From: an uncultured Bacteroidales bacterium
GTDB lineage: Bacteria; Bacteroidota; Bacteroidia; Bacteroidales; Tenuifilaceae
Direction: 5' to 3'
DNA length: 17,555 nt
NCBI GenBank assembly: GCA_937915475.1
Contig: CALGIR010000145.1
Coordinates: forward strand, 1-17,555
Below are positions 7,164-13,851 of the stretch, piece by piece (positions within the stretch are counted from its first letter, which is position 1; each line of letters opens with the position of its first letter). The position numbers and the translations under genes are program-made. The notes under the pieces are model-generated. The model ran no database searches. It saw nothing but the letters and a program-made list of their open reading frames with translations, and was not told where the DNA came from.

Positions 7164-8393
7164 ATGAAAAGGAAAATCTTCTTTATTCCTATCCTAGTAA
7201 CCCTTGCACTCTTTAGCTGTAAAAAGGACGACCCAACTCCAAACCTTACCCCTAAAGAAATTACCCTAACCGCAAAATCAACTCAAGTGATTGCCAGTAG
7301 CAATGCATTTGGCATTGACCTATTTACCAAAACTACTGAGGGGGAGAATGAAAACCTGATGCTTTCGCCCCTAAGCGCAACCACTGCGCTAACCATGCTG
7401 CTAAACGGATGCGGAGGCAATACCTATACCCAACTCAAAGCAACTCTAGGCTATCCTGATGATTTGACCATAAATGAGGTGAACGAAGCCTACAAGGGTT
7501 TGGTTGGTCAGCTGCTCTCTGCCGACCCTAAAGTGAAAATGGCATTGGCCAACTCCATTTTTTACCGTACTGGATTTGAGGTGAAAGCCCCCTTTCTCAG
7601 CACAATGCACAATGAGTTTAACGCCCATATTCAGGGGCTCGATTTTGGTTCACCATCAGCCCTTACTACTATCAATGGCTGGGCAAGTAGCAATACCTTT
7701 GGTAAAATCCCAGAGGTTTTGACTGAAATATCTGGCGATGCGGTAATGTTTTTAATGAATGCTCTTTACTTTAAGGGCGATTGGAGCTACCAGTTCGATA
7801 AATCGCTAACCCATGATAGCCCATTCTACTTCGATAATGGAACAAGTGCAAATGTTAACACCATGCAGGGTGAGGTAGGTGCCCGATTCGCCTATGGCGA
7901 TAATTACAGTGCCATTGAGTTACCCTACGGACGCACCAACTTTACAATGATTCTGATTGTTCCCAGCGAAACTTTAGCCAATTTCTATAATGGATTTTCA
8001 AATGAAACCTGGGAGTCCATAACCTCATCGCTTGATGGCTACCCAGAGTTTGGAACAGCTGAAGTATATATGCCAAAGTTTAAGTTCTCCTATGAAAAGG
8101 TTCTTAACGACCAGCTAAAAAGCATGGGCATGGTTGATGCATTTGAACCATTCCTCGCCGACCTTTCGGGTATTGCCGATGCCTCAATTTACGTAGATTT
8201 TGTTAAGCAGAATACCTTTGTTGATGTGAATGAAGAGGGAACCGAAGCGGCAGCGGTTACAACCATTGGTATAGATTATACTGCTTCACCAGGGCCTAAA
8301 ATATTTAAGGTTGATAAGCCCTTTGTTTTTGCCATTCGCGAGCGAACAACAAATACATTAATGTTTATCGGTCAGGTTACCGATCCACGATAA
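7164..8393 (+). CDS. Serpin-family lipoprotein (protease inhibitor)
   Basis: Serpins trap target proteases by a one-way conformational change after cleavage of a reactive loop. ATG 7164 is preferred over ATG 7134 because it opens a lipoprotein signal peptide (basic M-K-R-K, hydrophobic stretch, L-F-S-C19), giving 409 aa. Right after the lipid Cys comes K-K-D-D, like the lipoprotein export signals that send Bacteroidota lipoproteins to the cell surface. The serpin core is complete: N-L-M-L-S-P-L-S near the N-terminus, the reactive-loop hinge E357-E-G-T-E-A-A-A-V, and the closing P-F-V-F-A-I-R-E...F-I-G-Q-V segment. The small-residue hinge predicts an inhibitory rather than non-inhibitory serpin. 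Counting from the hinge puts P1 at Thr373; counting from the C-terminal side puts it near Ser375, so the scissile bond lies within T-A-S. Miropin of Tannerella is a known relative type. Confidence 0.96.
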   Translation: MKRKIFFIPILVTLALFSCKKDDPTPNLTPKEITLTAKSTQVIASSNAFGIDLFTKTTEGENENLMLSPLSATTALTMLLNGCGGNTYTQLKATLGYPDDLTINEVNEAYKGLVGQLLSADPKVKMALANSIFYRTGFEVKAPFLSTMHNEFNAHIQGLDFGSPSALTTINGWASSNTFGKIPEVLTEISGDAVMFLMNALYFKGDWSYQFDKSLTHDSPFYFDNGTSANVNTMQGEVGARFAYGDNYSAIELPYGRTNFTMILIVPSETLANFYNGFSNETWESITSSLDGYPEFGTAEVYMPKFKFSYEKVLNDQLKSMGMVDAFEPFLADLSGIADASIYVDFVKQNTFVDVNEEGTEAAAVTTIGIDYTASPGPKIFKVDKPFVFAIRERTTNTLMFIGQVTDPR

Positions 8394-8401
8394 TTGGTAA
8401 G

Positions 8402-8426
8402 CAATTGGCTTTTACTCGCCAAATTG
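8402..8426 (+). terminator. Weak hairpin after the serpin gene
   Basis: CAATTGGC (8402-8409) can pair with GCCAAATTG (8418-8426) across an eight-base loop with one bulged A. It starts 9 nt after the serpin stop. No clear T run follows, so it may be a weak terminator or have no role; read-through into the LVIVD gene 80 nt downstream is possible. Confidence 0.25.
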
Positions 8427-8473
8427 GCAATGTAACCCAATTCACAAAAAACAACTAACTAAAAAAAATACCA

Positions 8474-9754
8474 ATGAAAACCCTAATCAAAGCCTCAGCG
8501 CTATTCCTGTTCGTTGCCTTGGCCACGACTGGCTGCACCGATAAAACCATCGAGCGCATTACCTACGAAGCCAACGTACCCGTTTACATGTCGTTTGAAG
8601 ATTTCAGAACCAGCTTTAAGAAGAGTGACGCTGAGGAAATATCCCTACCAGGCAAAATGTACTTTAAGGATGGGTACCTATTTATAAACGAGGTGGGCAA
8701 AGGCATTCACGTAATTAACAACACCGACCCCTCAAATCCACAGAAAATAGCATTCTACGAGATTATGGGAAATGTTGATATGGCCGTCCGCGGTAATATT
8801 CTTTTTGCCGATAGCTATATCGACCTACTAGCCATTGATATTACCGATGCGAATAATCCTGTAGAGGTAAATCGCATTGAGAATGTATTCCCTGAGGTTG
8901 TTCCCGAGGGCGATATTTGGTTTCCCTACGCAATGGTTGACCAATCGAAAGGTGTTATTGTGGGCTGGGAAGTGAAAACCATAACCGAGGAGCGCGATGC
9001 AAGCGGACATGGAGGATGGCTTTATGGCGGTAATCTAGATTTTTTGGCAATGAATGGAACCTCAGAAGGCAACTGGACTGGCGGAGCAGGTATTGGTGGT
9101 TCAATGGCCCGATTCATGTTAAACGAGCAGTACCTGTACCTCATTGCTCAACCCTTCAGGCTAAAAACGGTTAATGTTGAATCAACCCTACAAATGACTG
9201 TAGTTGACAGCGTTGATGTGTCGCGTGAAATGGAAACCCTTTTCCGCCTTGAGGACAAGCTGTTTATAGGGACAACTACGGGGATGCTAATTTTTGGGCT
9301 CGATAACCCAGAAATGCCAAGGCAAATATCATCATACGATCATATTACCGCATGCGATCCTGTGGTTGTTGATGGGCAGTATGCATACGTCACCCTTCGC
9401 GCGGGAACAGTTTGCGCAAATGGAGATAATCTTCTCGAGGTAATTGATATATCATCCATTGAGAATCCTTATCTGGTTAAGTCGTATCCAATGTTCAACC
9501 CGCATGGATTGGGCGTTGATGGCAACCTACTTTTTATTTGCGATGGTGCTGCAGGTTTGAAAATCTACGATAAAACCGACCCAATGGCAATTATCACAAA
9601 CCAAGTTGCCCACTATCCCGATTTTGATACTTACGATGTGATCCCATTGAATGGTGTGCTAATGTTGGTGGGGCCAGGAGGCATTTACCAATATGACTAT
9701 AGCGATCCGAATAATATATTACAAATCAGTCACTTACCAATAACTAAAAAATAA
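8474..9754 (+). CDS. LVIVD-repeat lipoprotein (predicted beta-propeller)
   Basis: The product is 426 aa. The signal peptide ends in T-T-G-C21, predicting lipidation. After an N-terminal segment with V-Y-M-S-F-x-x-F-R, about six repeats follow the LVIVD pattern: a hydrophobic strand, a G/D turn, an I-x-V-I/I-D-I strand, then D-P-x-N-P or a similar turn. Examples are G-I-H-V-I-N-N-T-D-P-S-N-P (about 77-89), L-L-A-I-D-I-T-D-A-N-N-P (about 118-129), L-L-E-V-I-D-I-S-S-I-E-N-P, G-L-K-I-Y-D-K-T-D-P and a closing I-Y-Q-Y-D-Y-S-D-P-N-N. These repeats normally fold as a beta-propeller in the periplasm or on the cell surface. Ligands are unknown. Its TAA is followed at once by the ATG of the next gene, so the two are probably translationally coupled. 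The leader is A-rich without Shine-Dalgarno. Confidence 0.9.
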   Translation: MKTLIKASALFLFVALATTGCTDKTIERITYEANVPVYMSFEDFRTSFKKSDAEEISLPGKMYFKDGYLFINEVGKGIHVINNTDPSNPQKIAFYEIMGNVDMAVRGNILFADSYIDLLAIDITDANNPVEVNRIENVFPEVVPEGDIWFPYAMVDQSKGVIVGWEVKTITEERDASGHGGWLYGGNLDFLAMNGTSEGNWTGGAGIGGSMARFMLNEQYLYLIAQPFRLKTVNVESTLQMTVVDSVDVSREMETLFRLEDKLFIGTTTGMLIFGLDNPEMPRQISSYDHITACDPVVVDGQYAYVTLRAGTVCANGDNLLEVIDISSIENPYLVKSYPMFNPHGLGVDGNLLFICDGAAGLKIYDKTDPMAIITNQVAHYPDFDTYDVIPLNGVLMLVGPGGIYQYDYSDPNNILQISHLPITKK

Positions 9755-10495
9755 ATGATACGATTAATTGCTCCAGCAATTGCTCTACTCCTTTCATTAT
9801 CGTGCATTGCCCAGGAAAAGCAAAGGCAACTTATCACCCTGAACGATGGTTCTCGGTTATCGGGAATCATCGTTTCCGACTCTTTGGATATTCTTAAAGT
9901 GAATATTCTCGACAACCAAACCCTTAGCATTAATAAGCCTGATGTGCTGGCCATAAAACCATTTGAAAATACTGTCCAAACTCTATCGAAAACCAAAGGG
10001 TATTTTATTCACTTCACAGCCAGTGTTTTGGCAGGTGAGAACGATTTGGGTAATGCCTACGATATGAGTTTTCATTTATCCAATGGCTACCAACTCACCA
10101 ATGGATTAAGGTTGGGGATTGGCTCTGGGATTGAGCGTTTGGGTATTCCCGTTATTCCACTTTATGCTGATATTCACTATCATCCATTAAATTCGAGAAT
10201 TTCACCCTTTGTCTACCTAAAATCGGGTTATGGGCTTGCTCTACTTGATAATGAAACTCAAAATAATTACTATTACGAGCCAATAACAGATTCAAAAGGT
10301 GGATTTCTTTTTAACACTGGAGTAGGCATCGCTATGTATACCTGGCAAAAAGCTGCTGTTACCGTTGGAATTGGATATCGATTTCAAAAAGTGACAACTT
10401 TTCGCCGAAACGACTGGTGGGGAGGCTCATCAACAACAGAGTACGAAACTACCTTCCAGCGCATAGAATTACAGCTAGGTTTTGTATTTAGATAA
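9755..10495 (+). CDS. Outer-membrane beta-barrel protein with N-terminal SH3/Sm-like segment
   Basis: The product is 246 aa. The signal peptide probably ends C-I-A|Q (residue 19|20); a Cys at 17 raises the chance of lipidation, but the -3 residue does not fit a lipobox. Residues about 25-70 (L-I-T-L-N-D-G-S-R-L-S-G-I-I, then L-K-V-N-I-L, then L-S-I-N-K-P-D-V-L-A-I-K) resemble the small five-stranded Sm/SH3-like domain often found before Bacteroidota barrels. From about residue 82, alternating strands with G-L-R-L-G-I-G-S-G-I and I-S-P-F-V-Y-L-K-S-G-Y-G lead to a final strand ending L-G-F-V-F-R. This fits an eight-stranded barrel. Function is unknown. It is coupled to the LVIVD lipoprotein (zero-base gap) and 18 nt before another barrel gene. 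Confidence 0.82.
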   Translation: MIRLIAPAIALLLSLSCIAQEKQRQLITLNDGSRLSGIIVSDSLDILKVNILDNQTLSINKPDVLAIKPFENTVQTLSKTKGYFIHFTASVLAGENDLGNAYDMSFHLSNGYQLTNGLRLGIGSGIERLGIPVIPLYADIHYHPLNSRISPFVYLKSGYGLALLDNETQNNYYYEPITDSKGGFLFNTGVGIAMYTWQKAAVTVGIGYRFQKVTTFRRNDWWGGSSTTEYETTFQRIELQLGFVFR

Positions 10496-10513
10496 ATTAA
10501 ACAACTGTTTTTT

Positions 10514-11101
10514 ATGAAACAATTAATTCTTTTAGTGCTGATTTTCATTGGGCTTAACTCATTCTCTCAGGAAAAAGGAGAGATCTGCCTATCCTTGGGA
10601 ACTGGCAAAAGCGATTTAATACAATTTACTGACCTTGATGGAGCTGGCAGTAGTACAGGTCAAGAATTTTACTCTTTTTCACTAAGCTATATAAAGCCGA
10701 TAAATAGCTGGATTGATTTACAAACCGGACTAGATCTGGGGTACCATAAGTTTAAGTTCACAGGTACTATTGTTGACCCAAACATTCCGCTAGAATCCAA
10801 AATCGAGGATGCCTACCTAGTATCAATTCCCTTGGCAATTAGAGTCAATTTTTTGAAATACTTTTATATATCTACGGGGGTTCTACTCGATTTAGACTTT
10901 AATCAAGCTCAGCATACTGACAACCAAACCGGAATTGGCGCAATGGCTGGCCTTGGGGCTCAATATCGATTTAAGCAGGGCATTGGAGTTTTTGTTAATC
11001 CAATACTTTCGTTCCACTCACTTGTTCCCTTTTCTGTCGCCAATTACCATGAGAGAATTTTTGAATCGGGTATTAGGCTTGGAATAAGCTACAGATTTTA
11101 G
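10514..11101 (+). CDS. Outer-membrane beta-barrel protein
   Basis: The product is 195 aa with a signal peptide cut near S18|Q19 (N-S-F-S|Q). The mature 177 residues alternate polar and hydrophobic positions with transmembrane-strand patterns such as Y-S-F-S-L-S-Y, I-D-L-Q-T-G-L-D-L-G-Y, Y-I-S-T-G-V-L-L-D-L-D-F and the terminal I-R-L-G-I-S-Y-R-F ending in Phe, as expected of BAM-assembled barrels. It belongs to the broad Bacteroidota outer-membrane beta-barrel group (PF13568-like). No catalytic motif is seen and no ligand can be named. It lies 18 nt after the previous barrel gene in the same operon; the sigma factor gene starts 88 nt later, behind an inverted repeat. Confidence 0.8.
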   Translation: MKQLILLVLIFIGLNSFSQEKGEICLSLGTGKSDLIQFTDLDGAGSSTGQEFYSFSLSYIKPINSWIDLQTGLDLGYHKFKFTGTIVDPNIPLESKIEDAYLVSIPLAIRVNFLKYFYISTGVLLDLDFNQAQHTDNQTGIGAMAGLGAQYRFKQGIGVFVNPILSFHSLVPFSVANYHERIFESGIRLGISYRF

Positions 11102-11137
11102 CTTGAGGCTCTTTGAAAAATTGTGCATACCCGTAAA

Positions 11138-11181
11138 ATTAAATCGAGTTGAATTTGGTTATCTTTAATGCTCGATTTAAT
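11138..11181 (+). promoter_or_regulatory. Perfect 11-bp inverted repeat upstream of the sigma factor gene
   Basis: ATTAAATCGAG (11138-11148) and CTCGATTTAAT (11171-11181) are perfect complements separated by 22 nt. The spacer and right arm contain a weak -7-like box TATCTTTA (11160-11167). The right arm ends 8 nt before the sigma ATG and is followed by TCTTTT-like sequence. It could be a terminator for the barrel operon, an operator over the sigma promoter, or an mRNA hairpin covering the ribosome site; the sequence alone does not decide. Confidence 0.5.
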
Positions 11182-11189
11182 CTTTTACA

Positions 11190-11777
11190 ATGGCTCAGAA
11201 AAGAAAGGAGAATGTGGAACCCTCCGATTTAGATTTAATTAGCGGCTGCATTTCGGGGGATACCAAAAGTCAGGAGTGGCTATACAAGCGCTACTTCTCC
11301 TATGCCATGTCGATTTGCATTAGGTACACCAAAAGCAGTAATGAAGCAATAGAGGTTGTTAACGATGGGTTTATGAAGGTATTGGAGAACCTAATGACAT
11401 ACGATAGTGCTAAACCTTTTAAAACGTGGTATGCAAAAATTCTGGTGAATACGGCCATTGATAATTACCGGAGAAGTGCCAGGCAAAACGCTACACTTTC
11501 AATTCACTATATCGATGAAATGGAAGATCAGGAGCCAACAATCGACTCAGAACTGTCCGTAGAAGCTATTCTAAAACTTTACGATGAGCTGCCTGAGACA
11601 TACAGGATAGCATTTAACCTATACGAAATTGAGGGTTTTTCGCACAAAGAGATTGGTCAGATGCTTGGGATTTCAACATCCACATCACGATCAAATTTAA
11701 CCAGAGCAAAAAAGATGCTACGCATACTTTATAACAAACATTTTAATCCCCAGGAGAAGCGTCATGAATCAATTTGA
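11190..11777 (+). CDS. ECF RNA polymerase sigma factor
   Basis: This is a cytoplasmic sigma-70-family factor of the extracytoplasmic-function type, 195 aa. Region 2 lies at about residues 25-95: L-Y-K-R-Y-F-S-Y-A-M-S-I-C-I-R-Y, then E-A-I-E-V-V-N-D-G-F-M-K-V (region 2.2 core-binding), then K-P-F-K-T-W-Y-A-K-I-L-V-N-T-A-I-D-N-Y-R-R (2.3/2.4). Region 4 lies at about 125-190, with Y-R-I-A-F-N-L-Y-E-I-E-G-F-S-H-K-E-I-G and the helix-turn-helix L-G-I-S-T-S-T-S-R-S-N-L-T-R-A-K. It has no region 1 or 3, as in ECF factors. The last 14 nt overlap the start of the next gene, whose product has the features of its anti-sigma factor. It likely drives envelope or vesicle-related genes, possibly its own neighbours. 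Confidence 0.97.
   Translation: MAQKRKENVEPSDLDLISGCISGDTKSQEWLYKRYFSYAMSICIRYTKSSNEAIEVVNDGFMKVLENLMTYDSAKPFKTWYAKILVNTAIDNYRRSARQNATLSIHYIDEMEDQEPTIDSELSVEAILKLYDELPETYRIAFNLYEIEGFSHKEIGQMLGISTSTSRSNLTRAKKMLRILYNKHFNPQEKRHESI
11752..11757 (+). promoter_or_regulatory. Shine-Dalgarno-like site for the anti-sigma gene
   Basis: AGGAGA lies 6 nt before ATG 11764, inside the end of the sigma coding region. Most other genes in the window have only A-rich leaders, so this site stands out and supports ATG 11764 as the true start. Confidence 0.55.
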
Positions 11778-13032
11778 CGATATTTTTAAAGAGCAGGTAA
11801 ACAGTGCCTTTGACAACTACAATGTTGATCAATTGGCCGATTCTGCTTGGAAATCATTTCAACAAAAGAAATCCAAGTCGAAATGGTTAGGAATAGCTAT
11901 GCCCCTTTGGGCTAAGGCAGCGTCAGTGGCAATACTTCTATCAATTGGCGGATTAATTACCCATATGTCACTTAACAATAAGCAAAATACACAATGGGCT
12001 GAGACAACAATTATTGATACTACACAAACGACCAGCCCATTGCCTAAGGAACCACCTTCCATTAAGGATGAACTAGTTCTGAAAACTGCAAAAGAGCCAC
12101 AACTAAATACAAAAAAACAGGCTATAAAAGCGATTGAACCAACCTCTGAAGCAGTTGATATTGTAAACCCAAACGAAATAATTGCTGATATAGTTGAGCC
12201 AAAAATATCGGACTCAACATTAGTTGAAATGGATAATGACAGAAACGACGTAAAGGATTTATCTGCAACGACCAACGATTCAATAGAGCCTATTGAAAAT
12301 CCGGTGGTTATCCAAAAAAGAACAACGCTGTTGGCATTTAAAGAGTCTGAGGTAGAAAGTGAAAGAGCTAAAAAGACGAGTTTTTTTGCTGGTCTTTCTG
12401 GAATGGTGGCCAACATTGAGAACATGGTATCGAGTTCGCCAGGTGTGTCCATGGGAATTTATGCAGAGCATAAGCTAACCAGCAGAATATCCGTACGACC
12501 AGGCCTAGCCCTAGCAAAAAACACCTATGAAATGCGTAGTGTTTCACCCGGAAGTGATTTTATGTTTGCGGCCCCAATGCAAAATGGTATCTCTGGAGAT
12601 GTATTATCAGCTGAGATAAGTATGGATATAGTTGCCATGGAAATTCCAATCAATTTTGTATTCAACATAAGCGAAAAGAACCACAGGAAACTTTTTGTTT
12701 CTGCTGGTTCATCTACAATGATATACTTAAGCCAGAGCTTTAATAGCTCCTTAAATAGTGTTTACACATGGGAAAGTTTCGATAGCACTACAGGAACAAC
12801 TACACCAGTAAGCAATTACGCAAGCAATGATATTGAGACTAAATATGGTGCTTTTAGTCGTGTGGATTACTTTGGACTGGCAAACCTCTCTGCTGGTTAC
12901 TCTTTCCCTCTCGGTAAAACCAGTACTATGCTAGTGGAGCCCTTTATCCAACTACCAATGCATGATATTACAAGCATCAACCTCCGCATTAGGTATGGAG
13001 GCCTTTCCTTAAAATTTAGTTTTGGAAAGTAA
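11764..13032 (+). CDS. Dma-like dual membrane-spanning anti-sigma factor with C-terminal outer-membrane barrel
   Basis: The product is 422 aa with three visible zones. Residues 1-46 are hydrophilic, helical in character and end with K-K-S-K-S-K, consistent with a cytoplasmic sigma-binding segment; the zinc anti-sigma motif is absent. Residues about 48-68 are one hydrophobic helix with positive charges on the N-terminal side, so the rest should be periplasmic. Residues about 70-204 are a low-complexity linker rich in T, E, P, K, D and I. Residues about 205-422 read as an outer-membrane barrel (G-V-S-M-G-I-Y-A-E-H-K-L, R-I-S-V-R-P-G-L-A-L, I-P-I-N-F-V-F-N-I, final L-S-L-K-F-S-F). There is no N-terminal signal peptide. 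The gene overlaps the sigma gene by 14 nt. The architecture matches the Dma class of anti-sigma factors described in Bacteroides. Automated annotation may call it simply a porin or hypothetical. Confidence 0.88.
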   Translation: MNQFDDIFKEQVNSAFDNYNVDQLADSAWKSFQQKKSKSKWLGIAMPLWAKAASVAILLSIGGLITHMSLNNKQNTQWAETTIIDTTQTTSPLPKEPPSIKDELVLKTAKEPQLNTKKQAIKAIEPTSEAVDIVNPNEIIADIVEPKISDSTLVEMDNDRNDVKDLSATTNDSIEPIENPVVIQKRTTLLAFKESEVESERAKKTSFFAGLSGMVANIENMVSSSPGVSMGIYAEHKLTSRISVRPGLALAKNTYEMRSVSPGSDFMFAAPMQNGISGDVLSAEISMDIVAMEIPINFVFNISEKNHRKLFVSAGSSTMIYLSQSFNSSLNSVYTWESFDSTTGTTTPVSNYASNDIETKYGAFSRVDYFGLANLSAGYSFPLGKTSTMLVEPFIQLPMHDITSINLRIRYGGLSLKFSFGK

Positions 13033-13037
13033 GGAGT

Positions 13038-13847
13038 CTACTTCAGCTCCACCACAAAGCAATCGGGGTAAACCTGCACAACCCTACGCTTAAGAACATC
13101 GGCTTCGCGGCGCGAAGGGAAACCACCAACCATAAGGCGGTATATCTTTTCGCCATTTAGGGTTGCCACCTGTACCCTAACCTCCTCCTTAATGGATGTT
13201 TTAAGATCGTCGGCAATGCGCAGCAGGTTAACTAGCTCCCTATAGCTACCAATCTGCACTGCATATCCTTGTGGGTTAAGGCGTGTCACCTTTAGCTCGT
13301 ACAGTTCGCTTGTCTCGGTGCTTGCGGATGCAGCTACGGGCTTTGGATGTTTTGGTGCAACCTCAACAGGTGTTTTTTGTGGCTCTTTAAAGGCTACTGA
13401 AGTGGGCTGATTATTTGGACGCTTAGCCCCCTGCGATGGCTGGGGCGCTGAGTATTGCTGGGATGATTCCTGAGCAAGCATACCACCATCACTATCAATC
13501 ACCTCAATTTTAACATCGGCTATTCCAGTTTTAGTAAAATCCAACTTTGTGGCGGCAGAGTGGCTAAGGTCGATAATGCGATTGGGAACAAAGGGACCCC
13601 TATCATTTACACGTACAATTACCGACTTGCTATTGCTGAGGTTGGTAACCTTTACCAGTGTGCCAAAGGGTAACGAAAGATGAGCGCAAGTGCTTTTGCT
13701 ATGGCTGTACCTTTCGCCAGAGGCTGTTGTTCGCCCCTCAAACTTATCGGCATAAAACGATGCTTTACCCTCTTGAACATAACCAGATTGGGCAAATGTA
13801 AAGAACGATGATAAAATTAGGCATATTGATAGAACTGGTGTTCTCAT
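13038..13847 (-). CDS. rlpA: RlpA-family septal ring lytic transglycosylase (DPBB and SPOR domains)
   Basis: The product is 269 aa with a signal peptide ending F-T-F-A|Q20, so it is a secreted periplasmic protein rather than a lipoprotein. Residues about 26-116 are the double-psi beta-barrel domain: G-K-A-S-F-Y-A-D, T-A-S-G-E-R, A-H-L-S-L-P-F-G-T, N-D-R-G-P-F at 81-86, and I-D-L-S-x-x-A. Glu45, His56 and Asp82 have the same spacing (11 and 26) as the residues linked to lytic activity in Pseudomonas RlpA (from memory), so it may be an active enzyme cutting denuded glycan strands. A Pro/Gln/Ser-rich linker (about 118-175) leads to a C-terminal SPOR domain (about 182-269, Y-A-V-Q-I-G-S-Y through V-G-G-F-P-S-R-R-E-A), which targets septal peptidoglycan. 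It is the last gene of a four-gene operon, 4 nt after the barrel gene. Confidence 0.95.
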   Translation of the reverse strand: MRTPVLSICLILSSFFTFAQSGYVQEGKASFYADKFEGRTTASGERYSHSKSTCAHLSLPFGTLVKVTNLSNSKSVIVRVNDRGPFVPNRIIDLSHSAATKLDFTKTGIADVKIEVIDSDGGMLAQESSQQYSAPQPSQGAKRPNNQPTSVAFKEPQKTPVEVAPKHPKPVAASASTETSELYELKVTRLNPQGYAVQIGSYRELVNLLRIADDLKTSIKEEVRVQVATLNGEKIYRLMVGGFPSRREADVLKRRVVQVYPDCFVVELK

Positions 13848-13851
13848 AGTA

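Noticed and set aside
11859..12452. 197-aa open frame on the minus strand
   Set aside because: It is antisense to the linker and early barrel of the anti-sigma gene. Its hydrophobic, Ser/Ile/Val-rich product is an artefact of the Thr/Asp/Asn-rich linker on the other strand.
11764..13032. Classical zinc-binding anti-sigma factor or plain porin
   Set aside because: There is no H-x3-C-x2-C motif, and the N-terminus is a hydrophilic segment plus an internal membrane helix, not a cleavable signal peptide as a porin would need.
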